A stretch of DNA of 64,000 nt from Palaemon carinicauda (taxonomy: Eukaryota; Arthropoda; Malacostraca; Decapoda; Palaemonidae): NCBI RefSeq assembly GCF_036898095.1, contig NC_090751.1, positions 44,278,032 to 44,342,031 on the forward strand, in the 5' to 3' direction. A model generated the notes under the pieces. It did no database searches. It was not told where the DNA came from and saw nothing but the letters and a program-made list of their open reading frames with translations. Positions 37,822-52,643 of this stretch are shown piece by piece (within the stretch, counting starts at the first letter, position 1; each line of letters starts with the position of its first letter). The translations under genes and the position numbers were made by a program.

Positions 37822-38435
37822 TTTCAATTCCAAAATAGGCTAATCTAACTACAATAGCCTTCTATTGATAAAGCAAATAAACAATATATAGCTGTAGTTA
37901 TATTCTTATTATGTATGCATTGAGTAGGCACAGCAGTATCATTCAATCTGCGTGCATTTTAGTGGATGGAAATTTAAAAGTACTGTATATGTCCAAGGGT
38001 TTCTATAAAATCACCAGGGATGTAATGAATGAAACATATTCTTGCATTTTTCACGTTGAAATAATGTTTTGCGAAGAGATGGATCCTTTGGAAATGTGTG
38101 AAATTAAATGCCTTTTTCTTGGCGATGGCGATCACGATTATTGCACTCACACACATCACAAAACACCATCTCCGTTGTCTTTTATCAACTGTTGAAAATA
38201 TTGAAAGATCGACGAATTCCCTCCAAAACAATGGGAGTCTTGCCACTTAGATGGGTTCCGAGTGACGTCACTACACAGGAAAGCACAAAACTCGTTCTCC
38301 CATGAACTCGTCTTGCACTCCTTCCACTTTGGTATGCGGATATGTTAATGTAAATGATTTAAGGATACGTGTGTTATGTATGAGTACGTTTGATTATTCG
38401 CGTATCTAATTTTTCACTTGCTTTAATTGCTGATT
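37818..38435. other. Unassigned stretch with a 94-codon ORF and a CRE
   Basis: A plus frame at 37911-38195 (contains LVDGNLKVLYMSKGFYKITR) and an overlapping minus frame at 37974-38246 are unrecognised. TGACGTCA at 38263-38270 is a perfect CRE. Confidence 0.35.
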
Positions 38436-38735
38436 TTAATTGTTGGCATTTTGAAAATAGATAATTGGACGAAATCAATTTTTCCATTGGGTTTTCATTT
38501 TGGAGGCAATGCATTATTTACGTCCTTTCATGTCACACCATTTTTACTATTGCATCACCCCCACCATCGTTTATAATTACTTATTTCCTGGATCCGTTTA
38601 CCTGTTATCCCCTCCGTCTAATGAGATTATTTGCATTAATATGAGATGCAAAAAAGGCTAATTGGATTTTCTGACCATTGCATTTATTTCAAGGTAAGTG
38701 ATTTCCTTCCATTAGTCCTGGCCATTCTCTATAAT
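38436..38735. promoter_or_regulatory. Array-free block with POU octamer and homeodomain motifs (candidate enhancer)
   Basis: ATTTGCATTAAT (38629-38640) is a perfect octamer fused to a TAAT core. ATGCAAA (about 38646-38652) and TAATTGG follow within 25 bp. The block lacks arrays and known repeats. Candidate only. Confidence 0.3.
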
Positions 38736-38877
38736 TAAAGATAAAATATGAGAGTGCACATCTTTCCATAATTTATGGGTGCAGTGGCGAATAGTGCCCT
38801 ATAATTATAGGTTCCATAGATCATTATTGGGGTGAGGATTCCAATAGAGAATTTCTCATAATAAGTTATACACGAAG

Positions 38878-39620
<743 letters not shown>

Positions 39621-40179
39621 ACATGCTTAATATTTCTATTCATATTTTGTACTTACATCAGCACATGAATGTAAACATACGTGGAACTATTCTGTACAAA
39701 GAATTAAAAGAGAATTAGTAGGTACAGTTGGACACAGGAGTCCCTAGTACACTTTGCTCCGAAGAAGCGGCGAGTAACCAAACAGATAGTATAGGGAGAG
39801 ATGTCAGGGGTGGTGGGGGCTAAACACAGGAACTCGCCGTGTAGTAAGGGTGTGGCTGGGTGCACTACTTCAGAGCAAGGTGGATCACGAATTCCTGCGC
39901 TCATCGGTACTTCGCCAAAATTTATAACAAGCCCTTACCTAAACAAATTTTGGCATAAGACGTAACACACAGATATACATAAACTTTAGAGGCATAATGC
40001 TGTCAAGAGTCCTACCATAATCATAATGGTTTCAAACTAAAATTATGACTGGAGGCCACGAAAAATATCTTAGTAACATTACATGAAATCTATATTAAAA
40101 ATTTTCAGATTGATTACGTTTTACACAATTTACAAGGGGATATTAATAAGTGATTCATTTTTAACTACAGAGTGATGAT
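39621..40179. other. Unassigned stretch, G+C-rich centre
   Basis: The interval 39730-39920 is clearly richer in G+C than its flanks and is open for 66 codons on the minus strand. Not recognised; possibly a mobile-element fragment. Confidence 0.45.
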
Positions 40180-40404
40180 TTAACCCTCAACTTTAAAGCT
40201 CACATCACGATACTTATCAGAGCCATAAACACAAAGGGAATATATTAGCTTGCAATAACCGCGAGGTTCATTTCGATGATCCAACAGATCAGAATCGGAT
40301 ATTAGCATGAAATCAATCATGGATGGACTACATATGGTATTAACGTCCCCAATACCGCGCCACCTCGCCAAAGGTCGGCATAGTTTGAGATTATTCCTTG
40401 ACAT
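40180..40404 (-). pseudogene. ORF of protein-like composition, possibly a LINE endonuclease fragment
   Basis: A 74-codon minus frame starts near 40404 and contains ARWRGIGDVNTICSPSMIDF, LISDSDLLDH and a terminal SDKYRDVSFKVEG. The order GD...SMIDFMLIS...L...SD...VSF resembles the C-terminal part of the exonuclease-endonuclease-phosphatase domain of non-LTR elements (S-x-IDY-x-L-x-S ... SDH-x-x-I). The catalytic SDH would be SDK, so it would be inactive. It is also consistent with a host exon. Weak call. Confidence 0.3.
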
Positions 40405-41891
40405 TACGGCGTTTTTATTTTTTAAATTTTCGTAAAGGAACTTACTCCGGTCATTATGAAAAAGTTAACCAGCCTCTAAAAAAGTTATTATTCTCCCATT
40501 ATACAGGGATTTTTACTGTTGACAATCCCATAAAAGATAACGAGGAGCTGCAGCGGTGTAAACGACATCTAAACCCCTCATCCTTGGGCCTTGACTCAAG
40601 ACTTGAACCAAGCCATTCATAAGTTTATTGAATTAGATATCGCGTAACTTATGGATATCCTTTGTAAATATCCAAGGTATGTCCACTTAGCAAATTTCCC
40701 ACTCCTGTATGACAGGTAGTTTTATAGTTTCGGATCCTAAAACCAAACTTGATCGATTGGATAGGATTGAATTTATGAATTTGCCCCATAGGGCTGGTGA
40801 ATAACCTCGAAGTTGATGGGATAAAAGAAGTTGGACAGCAAGATGGAGGAAAGAAAGCTGAAACAGATTCATACAGTATTACAATGCTTAATAGTAAATG
40901 CAGTTTAGGAGCTCAAAAGACGTTACAAAGACCTTTAATAATAATTGCCTATAAATTATAGCGCACCGAGAGGTGATCTGGAATTGTGAAAATATTTTTT
41001 CTGTGGGAAGGAGTTGTTGAATTAGTACACTGCTTTTTTATTTTCCACCAATCTCCCCTTAACCTGACCAAATGAAAATATTTTGACCAGCTTTGTAACT
41101 AAGAACAGCAAGGGATCAGCAAACTAAAATAAACGCAATCTAACTTGATTACCTAAATATGTTTGTTTACATACTAAAGTAATTCAATTCAGGAAACCAT
41201 GAACGGTACTCTATAAAAACTGTACCGTAAATTACGCCGTAAATAATTAGTGCATAGCCTGTCAATGACTCCAATGGGTTATTTTTTCAATCATGTACCA
41301 AATGGTAATAAAATAATAATATAAGTAATCGAAAGGCTCGATATCTAGTAGTTGAATTTTAGTGCTACGAATTATGAATCTTTCGATTTTATTATTCTTT
41401 AGAGTAAAAATAGAGGAAGAATCATATGACGCCCGCAAGAAGAAAAAAAAATAGAAGGGAGAAGGAAACAGATGAACATTGAAAGAAGCCTTGGACCCGA
41501 TCTTTCAACGATGGAAGATTCAGGAAAAGAACAAAACGAAATGTACATTTACGGACCAAGAATCACTCTCTTTGAGGCCGTAAATTCGCTCATACGAGCG
41601 TCCACAGTCTAAAAGGCTGGTTAGCCTTTTCTCAACCGAAACAATTCTACTTACAACTTCAATTGCAATAATGCCGTAAACTTTGATGTCCTATTATAAT
41701 CGAACTTTTTTTCCGGCAATTAAACCCGAATGTCTGAGAATCAATGAAATTTTTCAATTTAGACTTCTCATTCCACGATCTGAGTTGAGAAATTAGATTT
41801 TGACATTGGGACGTTTGCTACGACTCATTGTCGAGGAAAGAAAAATAGCACAAAATGGCAACATGAAATTGAAATTCCTTTGATCCCCTCG

Positions 41892-41893
<2 letters not shown>
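40405..41893. other. Unassigned stretch, 1.5 kb, array-free
   Basis: No recognisable gene. The part 41410-41890 has even base composition and includes AATTGCAATAATGCC and CTTTGATC (a TCF/LEF-type site, near 41877). Possibly regulatory or intronic. Confidence 0.4.

Positions 41894-41972
<79 letters not shown>
41894..41972. repeat. (GA)n microsatellite
   Basis: Perfect over 79 bp. Confidence 0.98.

Positions 41973-43525
<1,553 letters not shown>

Positions 43526-43589
<64 letters not shown>
43526..43589. repeat. (CT)n microsatellite
   Basis: Perfect. Confidence 0.98.
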
Positions 43590-44854
<1,265 letters not shown>

Positions 44855-44857
<3 letters not shown>

Positions 44858-45790
44858 TATATCCCCATCATCAGCTGTTACTAGTCTATTTCGGAACAAG
44901 GCCTAAGACATGTCCCTCCATGTACGTCTATTTATGGGCTTTCAATGCCAGTCCACACCCGCAAACTTTCTAGTTCGTCAATCCATCGTCTTCTCTTCCT
45001 CTCCCCTGCTTCTTTTGCAATCTCTTGGACCCCATTCTGATATTCCTAATGTCCATCTGCAGTCTGTCATTCTCACTACATGTCCTGCCCATGTCCACTT
45101 ATTATTCTTACATCTTCCATGTTGTTTGCTCTTGTATCCATGTTGCTCTTTTTCTGTCTCTTAATGCTATTCTCATCATTATTTTTTCCATACCTCTTCA
45201 AGTTGTAACTAGCTTATATTCTAAAGCTTTAGTTAAGGGTCCAAGTTTATGATGCATAAATTAATACTGGTAGAACCATCTGATTAAATACTTTTCTTAA
45301 TAGAGAATTTGGCATTCTAATTTTCATAATCTCATTTAGTTTACCAAAAGCTCTCCACCCCATGCTTATCCTTCTTTTAATTTCAGTCTCGTATCCTAGA
45401 GAAACACTTACTGTCTGTAATAAGTACGTATATTCATGAAGAATATCTATAAGTTCGTCCATAGTCCTTATTTGTTGTCTCTGCTTGTTCATTGAACATT
45501 ATCTTAATTTTACTCCTATTCATTTTCAGTCCTACATTTCTTCTTTCTCTATTCAAATCTTCTATCTATCATCTTTTGTAATTCCTCCCATGATTCACAA
45601 AACAGAACTATGTTCTCTGCCAATCTAAGTTGTAAAGGTATTCATTCCCCATTAATATTAATTCCTACATTTCCCCAATCTGAATTTTGAAAAACTACTT
45701 CTAGACATGCGGTGAATAATCTAGGAGGGATGGGATCTCTGTCTAACTCCTTTCTCAATCGGAACTTTCGCCATAGAAAACTTTGTTATC
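44855..45790 (-). mobile_element. LINE reverse-transcriptase 3' half (family B), dead
   Basis: On the minus strand, broken frames read (5' to 3') a GININGE motif, RLAENIVLF around the catalytic box, WEELQKMID, then an open 81-codon frame (45247-45492) with EYTYLLQTVS, ETEIKRRISMGWRAFGKLNE and LLRKVFNQMVLPVLIYAS. Such elements copy their RNA at a nicked target through a type-II-like RT; this one cannot, since the catalytic box reads AEN instead of ADD. The 3' end reaches CAGCTGATGATGGGG and then (TA)n. The fragment at 994-1455 matches its last ~450 bp. Confidence 0.82.
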
Positions 45791-46110
45791 CATGGCGAAA
45801 ATAAAACCACCAAATTTTCTACAGAATATTTCACAGTTCGTGGAAAACTTTTGCTCGAGAAGGGTAGAGTGGACATTATGGCACTAGGTATCTCTTTACT
45901 CTACTTGTCGCAAAATTCCATTTTATCCGTTATATATTAAATTTATTTTATCGCGATTGTTTGTGCTGAAGGTTTTATTGTTATGTCCGTGAGCTTTTGG
46001 AAGATTTTTTTTTTTTTTGGCTACATTGATACAAATCATTTCTTAGAAACTGTTATTTAATATTTTTATTATAAAATCCGCCAAGCAGATTATAATTTAG
46101 AATCGGTTGT
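45791..46110. other. Unassigned stretch
   Basis: No gene recognised. It contains a T12 run near 46006. Confidence 0.55.
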
Positions 46111-46520
46111 TAATTTATTTATTTATTTATTTATTTGTTTGTGTGTGTCTGATTAGGTCAAAATTACTCTATGGTTTTTGACAAAATTCTTACCACAAGT
46201 AGACCTTACGTCATGGACGACCTCATTAAATATTGGACATGATCCGGTTCGCTGTCATAAAGATAATGTTAAAATAAACCGACGGATTTTTACGAAATTT
46301 TCACCACATAGATCTAAGGCCATGGACGACTCGATTAACATTTGGAGATGATCTGGTACCGGATCCAGATTATAGACGGAATTGCATTTTTCACAATTTT
46401 AAAGATTACGTCAACACAAAGTGACACCTTGGATTTTCACTAAATATTAACAAAGGATAGATATTATGCATTGGAAGAAACCATGAAATTTTGGATGTGA
46501 TATGGATGAAGAATCTCCTT
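46111..46520 (+). mobile_element. Dispersed repeat with three degenerate internal units
   Basis: A (TTTA)n/GTTTGTGTGTG lead-in (46111-46147) is followed by three related units. They share GGATTTT(G/T)AC-AAATT-T-ACCACA, then CATGG-(A/C)GA-(C/A)-ATTAA(A)-TTGGA-(G/A)TGATC-GG. Units lie near 46157-46280, 46281-46420 and 46421-46520. The wording and GGATC(C)GG motif match my memory of a repeat class common in marine invertebrates and related to the one at 3010-3372. No coding capacity. It ends where the LINE begins. Confidence 0.55.
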
Positions 46521-46697
46521 GTTTTTAAATATGAAAGAAAATTTAAATTGGTAATTGGAATGGTAGAACCATGAATCAGATTGGGAAGTTACAGAAAGTG
46601 GAGAGTGAATTTTTGAAATATAGTTTGGATATCTTGGCCTCAAGTGAGACACGTTGCAAGGGATTGGTAAAAAAATCTTAGACCAAGGCAATATATA

Positions 46698-46850
<153 letters not shown>

Positions 46851-47952
46851 TACACTCTCAGGAAGAATAGTTGGAGATGGAAGAGAAGGGGTAGGAATGA
46901 TAATGACACCAAGAACAGAAAAGTCATTAACGGAATAGAGAGCTATAAATAGTAGATTGTTACTTGCAAAGTTTAAACGAAAGCAGTGCAATATGAGGAT
47001 AATAGTTTACTATACACCAACAAATGATTCCCCTGAAGAAAGGAAAGATGAATTTTATGAAGAACTGCAGAGTGTAATATATGAGATCCTAGAGAGATAT
47101 GAATATTGTGATTGTGACCTCAATCCTAAAGTTGGAAAGACAATCAAGGTATAGAGAATATGATGGATATTAAGAGTCTTGGTAAGGTTGCAAATGAAAA
47201 TAGAGCACATTTCAAAAGTTTTTGTACAACAAACAATCTTATTATTGGAGGTACCCTTTTTCAGCTCAAGGACATCCACAAATATATATATATGGACTTC
47301 ACCATGAGGCAATTACAAAAATCAAATAGATCACATAGCCATTAATAAAGAGGGAAGAAGGACGCTGAGGAATATGAGAAGCTCTAGAGGTACAGATATT
47401 GGTAGTGATCACCAACTTCTCAATGCCGCACCGAAATTAAAACTGATAGCACCTAACAGAGATGTTGAAAGAATACTTAGGTTGGATACAACTAAGCTTT
47501 TAGAAGGTGAGCACAGAGAAACATTTGCAATTGAATGTAGGAATCCACTTGCAGTGTTAGAGACAATTAAGGAAGAATGGTGTGGTATTAATATCATATA
47601 TCAGCCGGTTGGTAATAAACTTTTGGGACATGTAGTTACAAGGAGAAAACCATGGATATCAAATGATACTTGAGGTACTGTATATAGGAGACAAAAGAAG
47701 AAATTGATTGTTGAAAGTTTTTGAGGAAGTAATGAAAATTACAAGGTAGGGCATGCTGAGTATTCCATATTGATAGTGAGCTCAAAAGAAGACTCAGGGA
47801 TAATTGGAGAGAATATTTAGGCTGGAAAGCAGACGAGGTTGACAAAGCTATGAATTCAGGGAGTGACTACGGTGTAAGAATTGCTCATAGAATTATTAGT
47901 GAAATCTCTGCTGGGGCAAAAAAGAAGACGCATATACTCATCTAAAAGAGAG

Positions 47953-48335
47953 ATTATTATTATTAAATGCTAAGCTACAACCCTAGTTGGAAAAGCAGGA
48001 TGCTATAAGCCCAGGGGCCCCAACAGGGAAAATAGCTCAGTGAGGAAAGGAAACAAAGGAAAAATAAAATATTTTGAGAATAATAACATTAAAATAAATA
48101 TTTCCTATATAAACTATAAAAACTTTAACGAAACAAGAGGAAGAGAAAATAGATAGAAAAGTATGCCCGAGTGTACCCTCAAGCAAGAGAACTCTAACCA
48201 AAGATAGTGGAAGACCATGGTACAGAGGCTATGGCACTACCCAAGACTAGAGAACAATGGTTTGATTTTGGAGTGTCCTTCTCCTAGAGGAGCTGCTTAC
48301 CATAGCTAAAGAGTCTCTTCTATCATTACCAAGAG
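47953..48335 (-). mobile_element. (TAA)-tailed retroposon nested in the LINE
   Basis: A short ATT tail complement, then GCTAAGCTACAACCCTAGTT, GGCCCCAACAGGGAAAATAG, GAGTGTACCCTCAAGCAAGA and ATAGCTAAAGAGTCTCTTC to ACCAAGAGG. It splits the LINE between a KRE/KRD-like residue pair and the following TTEDEKRQR. The inverted LINE at 55565-55620 shows the uninterrupted order. A clear target-site duplication is not visible; AAGAG occurs near both ends. Confidence 0.88.
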
Positions 48336-49836
48336 GATCTGTTAAAACAACAGAAGATGAAAAAAGGCAACGTTAGATGGAACACTTTAGTGAGGTCATG
48401 AATAGGAGATATGAAGGGAATAATTTGATTGATATAGGCTACATGACTGTCCCCGTGAATGAATTCAATGTGTTTGAAGTCGAAGTTATTAAAACCCTAA
48501 AGAGGTGGAAAGCCCCTGGATACGATAGAATAACTGCTGAGATAATTTTGGCAGAAAATGAAGTGACTCCTTGAAAACTTACACCAGATTATTTTGTAGT
48601 ATATGGCATGAAGGCAAAACCTGAAGAACGGAAGCTAGGGGTGTTGGTGAAAATGGCAAAAAAAGGTTTTGACTGGTTACAATAATTACAGAGGCATCAC
48701 ACTTACGTCAGTTGTAATGAAAATATACAGTGCTCATTACTCTAAGGAGACTAGAGAGAAAGATTGATGAAGTGCTGAGAGATGAACAAGCAGGATTTCG
48801 AATAGGTAGAAGTTTTACTGACAAAATTTTAATTTTAAGACATGCACAGCAATGCTTGAAATACTGAAATCCACTTTTGATAGCATTGGTGGACTATTAA
48901 AAAAAGTCTTTGATAGTGTGCACCGGCCAATATTGGGGAGAGTCCTGCGTTATTATGGAGTTCCTCTTAAATAGGTAAATTTTATTAAGACTGTTCATGA
49001 GCATAGCAAGTGTAAAGTTAATGTTAATGGTGTCCTATCAAATTAATTTCCAGTGAACAGTGGAGTGAGTACTCCAAGGGAATGTGTTGTCATAAATGTT
49101 GTTTATCCTCCTCATGGATTATGTAATGTATAGAATAGTTGGGGATGGTGGAGAAGGATTGCATTGGATTGGTAACAGGAAATTAGCGGATGACACTGTC
49201 CTTATTAGCAAAACGCAACAGGTCTTGCAAACCTTGTGTACTATAATGCATGAAATATCACATGAGGCTGAGCTCAAGATAAATAGAAGGAAGACAGAAA
49301 TGATGAGAACAGAATATGCAATGGAAGATGAAATAGCATTAGAAGGAGAAGGGATTCATCAGGTGGAATCATTTAAATATTTAGGAACTATGATCGATAA
49401 TACAGGGTCTTTAGAATTGGTGTTTAATGAAGGATTGTAAACAGAAAATCAGACAATGGGTAGGTTAAGTAAAATTTGGAAATGAAATCACCTGAAATTA
49501 CGTATATAAAAATCAGACTATATATCAGTGTAGTGAGATCGGTGCTGCTATATGGACATGAGTCGTGGTATGACAATGATTTGAGAACAAAGGCCTCAGA
49601 AGAATATTGGGAGTTGAATGGCAGGACAGGATTAGAAAGGAAACTGTAAGAGAGATTACTCAAGTGCCTTAAGTAGTTGAAATCATGGTGAGCGGTAGAT
49701 TGAGATGGTTTGGGCATGCTCTTCGCACTCACCGAGAGAGATTAGTTCACCAAACTTTCTGGGCCCCACAAGGTACTACGAAATCTAACCGAGGCCCTTT
49801 GCGTCAATGGGCGTAGGAGATGATGATGATGATTAT

Positions 49837-49838
<2 letters not shown>

Positions 49839-49907
<69 letters not shown>
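49839..49907. repeat. (TA)n microsatellite
   Basis: Follows the LINE 3' end directly and runs into the palindrome. Confidence 0.97.
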
Positions 49908-49912
<5 letters not shown>

Positions 49913-50038
49913 AACAGTAGTTGTTAAATATTTATGTGTATAAGGTATGTATGTATGTATATACAAAATTTATAGTGTATAACACACACAAACACACATA
50001 TATGTGTGTGTGTATATCTATATCTATCTATCTATCTA

Positions 50039-50117
<79 letters not shown>

Positions 50118-50197
50118 TTGTGTGTATTATATATTATAAATTTTGTATATACATACATACCTTATACACATATATATTTAACAACTACTGTTCATTG
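49908..50197. repeat. 290-bp palindrome with a (TATC)/(TA)n core
   Basis: The left arm CAATGAACAGTAGTTGTTAA...AAGGTATGTATG...ACAAAATTTATA...ACACACACAAACACACA is mirrored on the right as TGTGTTTGTGTGT...TATAAATTTTGTATATACAT...CATACCTTATACACA...TTAACAACTACTGTTCATTG. The core is (TATC)n then TA and TG runs. Arms are about 110 bp. A related single arm lies at 32969-33042. Confidence 0.88.
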
Positions 50198-50575
50198 TAA
50201 GAATAAATTCTCCGGGGACACATATCGAGGTCACAGTGAGTGTCGTCTTAGATAAGAAAATAGCTATTAATTTCTTCGTTTTGAAGTACTTTATGGTAGT
50301 AATAATTGAAGAGTGAGCAATATGTGCATACAATAATGTTGCAACGGAATGTATTCAACCCAATAATAATGCCGCATATGAAGAAGATTACATGTGACCG
50401 AGACTTATTACTTCGTTATCAGTCACATTCAGAACTTCAAATTGGTCCTCATCGAATGTTATTGTTCATGTAGAGTGCGGAAATTGGTCGTCTTAGCAGT
50501 ATCAAATGGATACTATTGTCACTGTGCCAAACTAGTAGCCTTCAAAGTTCAAAGACCAGTGGCGTCACATAAACC
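50198..50575. other. Unassigned stretch
   Basis: More even base composition than average. A 61-codon plus frame (50394-50579) is not recognised. Confidence 0.5.
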
Positions 50576-50812
50576 GTGATGCCGCAGGCTACATATTACA
50601 CCGATGTGGTAGTCTTCTCTGTTCTTTTTGACTGTTGTTGGCATAGAGATGCGGTATTCTATAGACATCTTTACTCCCTCTCCGCAATGGCGTCGGCTTT
50701 GACTGCAGATGATCCTCAATTCTCGTTTCCACATGAGAAGATCCCCAAGGGAGAAATTAATTGGTTTCACAAGACGAGCTCAACTGATCCTGTCTTATGT
50801 GCGTGCCACTAA
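50576..50812 (+). CDS. Uncharacterised ORF with a good internal start context
   Basis: A 78-codon frame. Its internal ATG at 50687, in CCGCAATGGCG, is a strong animal start context and opens MASALTADDPQFSFPHEKIP followed by KGEINWFHK. Composition is protein-like, but the frame stops at 50812. It overlaps a 121-codon plus frame (50709-51074) and a minus frame (50549-50770). It may be a first exon, though no convincing splice donor was found. Unrecognised. Confidence 0.25.
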   Translation: MMPQATYYTDVVVFSVLFDCCWHRDAVFYRHLYSLSAMASALTADDPQFSFPHEKIPKGEINWFHKTSSTDPVLCACH

Positions 50813-51555
50813 GCCTTTAGAGAAGGTCATAGGAGGTGATGGGGAATTATGGAGGGGACAGGATCAGTGGATGGGAAGTGAATTACCTTTGCCATATTTT
50901 ACCCAAACATTATGTTCTCTTCCATTCTATGTCAGAAAACCATTGTTTTATAAAATAATGATCGTCATAAAAGACGACCACTTTTTCGGTCATAAAAATC
51001 TTAACCGATTTTTTTGTGGATCTGAAAGTATAGAATTAAATTTTTACGTGTTTGAAAATAATATTCAAGTTTAACAGGACCAAGTTTTTCTAGGAGACGT
51101 ATTGTGGGCTAAGATGAAGTTAATATATGCAAATATGTCGTTCAAAAATTCCTTTGTAAGGATTGCGCTGGGAAACAAGGGTGTACTCAACTGTCCAGTA
51201 ATACATACCTAATGGTCTTAAAATAGGGACTTGAGAGTTTTGATGATTTAAATAAATCATATATACAATATTGTCATGGCTCACGATAACTGAAAATGCC
51301 TATGAATTTCAGTATGAATATTATAAAGTGTATAACGCATATTCTTTACATACATTGGCAGATGTATTTTCTAATATTTGAACGGTTAATGTTCTGATAA
51401 TTTGTCTGTGAAGATCCGTAGCCTTTCATTTGTGATTTTTTATAGAATTGTTTTTCCTTTGCGCCAGATTAATGGATTTCTTTAGAATCTTTTTTCTTTC
51501 TGTCTTTAATCTCAACGGGGATATGTAGATTGAAATCTAAATACATTGGTCCCCG
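50813..51555. other. Unassigned stretch
   Basis: Includes the tail of a 121-codon plus frame (50709-51074) with no recognisable domain. Otherwise A+T-rich. Confidence 0.5.
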
Positions 51556-51560
51556 TTTTT

Positions 51561-51591
<31 letters not shown>

Positions 51592-51593
51592 GG
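51556..51593. repeat. T15 followed by G23 homopolymer
   Basis: Unbroken G for 23 bases. Long enough to form a G-quadruplex in principle, and a likely spot for consensus error. Confidence 0.9.
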
Positions 51594-52035
51594 CTTTTAT
51601 TAAACTCATTTTTAAGGTTAGTTTGTGAAGTGAGAACTGAGAACTATTCATACCGACTGAGAAACATTCACGTTAAATTTCCCTAAGAGCTACTGGCCCT
51701 CCTTTTGAAATTGGTCTTCTGACACAAGCTGTCATTCGTGGCTAAATGAGTCATAAGGAGTGGCAGATGCTGTGACAAGTCGTTGCTTCCAGTCACGGCA
51801 TGATTCCGGAACGTCACTAGACTCAGAAGCTGTGTAATAAGTAACAGTTGCTCATATTGTCCATACACATCACCGATTTCGAAATAAGTGGGAAGCTGTT
51901 TTACCTGTTTACTAATTAACCGATTTTTTTTTTATTATTAATTCTTCAAGATCAACGCGTCATTTCTATTACTTAAGCAACTGCTGTTTTACACGAGTCT
52001 GGATTTCACCAAAGTAAAACGTGAACTATATATAC

Positions 52036-52041
<6 letters not shown>
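51594..52041. other. Unassigned stretch
   Basis: No gene or repeat recognised. Confidence 0.6.
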
Positions 52042-52132
<91 letters not shown>

Positions 52133-52143
52133 TGTATATATAT
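52042..52143. repeat. (TA)n microsatellite
   Basis: Perfect TA flanked by CTGTGTG and CTGTATATATG. Confidence 0.97.
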
Positions 52144-52145
52144 GT

Positions 52146-52643
52146 GTGTATAAAGATAACAAAGTTGTATATGTATCAATAGATATAATGTTTGCTAATT
52201 TTATTTTGCTTCTTTACAAGCAGAACCATATTACCTTACCGTTTATAAATGTTTGTCCTTACGGTGGGATAATGCTGCTGTACCTTTTCTTTCCTGCATT
52301 TTCCAAGTATGCTGTTGTGGTGAAAATGATGCCTCCCGACTTTTCTGCCCAAAATATGTTGTTAGCCTCATTTCTTGTAGGTTTATTATTATTTTTTTGC
52401 CTCACTTTTCTCCTTTACGCTTCTTTTATGTTTTCGTGTTTGTGGTTTTCGTCAGATATTTTCCCTTATTTAGTTGTAATACAGTCATCAAATAATTATT
52501 CCCTTCATCCACTACACTGTCTGCATTTGATTCGAGGCTGTCTGTATATTTTATTGAAATTTACTTGGCAGTTCATGAAGACGTCACCGAAATTGGTAAT
52601 GGAGGCACCTTGGTTTAGATTTATTTGTGGCCTGTATAGCTAA
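52146..52643 (+). CDS. Longest microsatellite-free ORF, hydrophobic, uncharacterised
   Basis: 165 codons with a stop at 52641-52643. It contains at least two strongly hydrophobic stretches, [21 protein letters not shown] near residues 36-52 and [20 protein letters not shown] near 76-95, then a cysteine- and leucine-rich tail. The DNA is T-rich on this strand, which by itself gives few stops and many F/L codons, so chance is a real alternative. The first codons come from the tail of the TA array, making the start doubtful. No family recognised. Confidence 0.25.
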   Translation: MYKDNKVVYVSIDIMFANFILLLYKQNHITLPFINVCPYGGIMLLYLFFPAFSKYAVVVKMMPPDFSAQNMLLASFLVGLLLFFCLTFLLYASFMFSCLWFSSDIFPYLVVIQSSNNYSLHPLHCLHLIRGCLYILLKFTWQFMKTSPKLVMEAPWFRFICGLYS

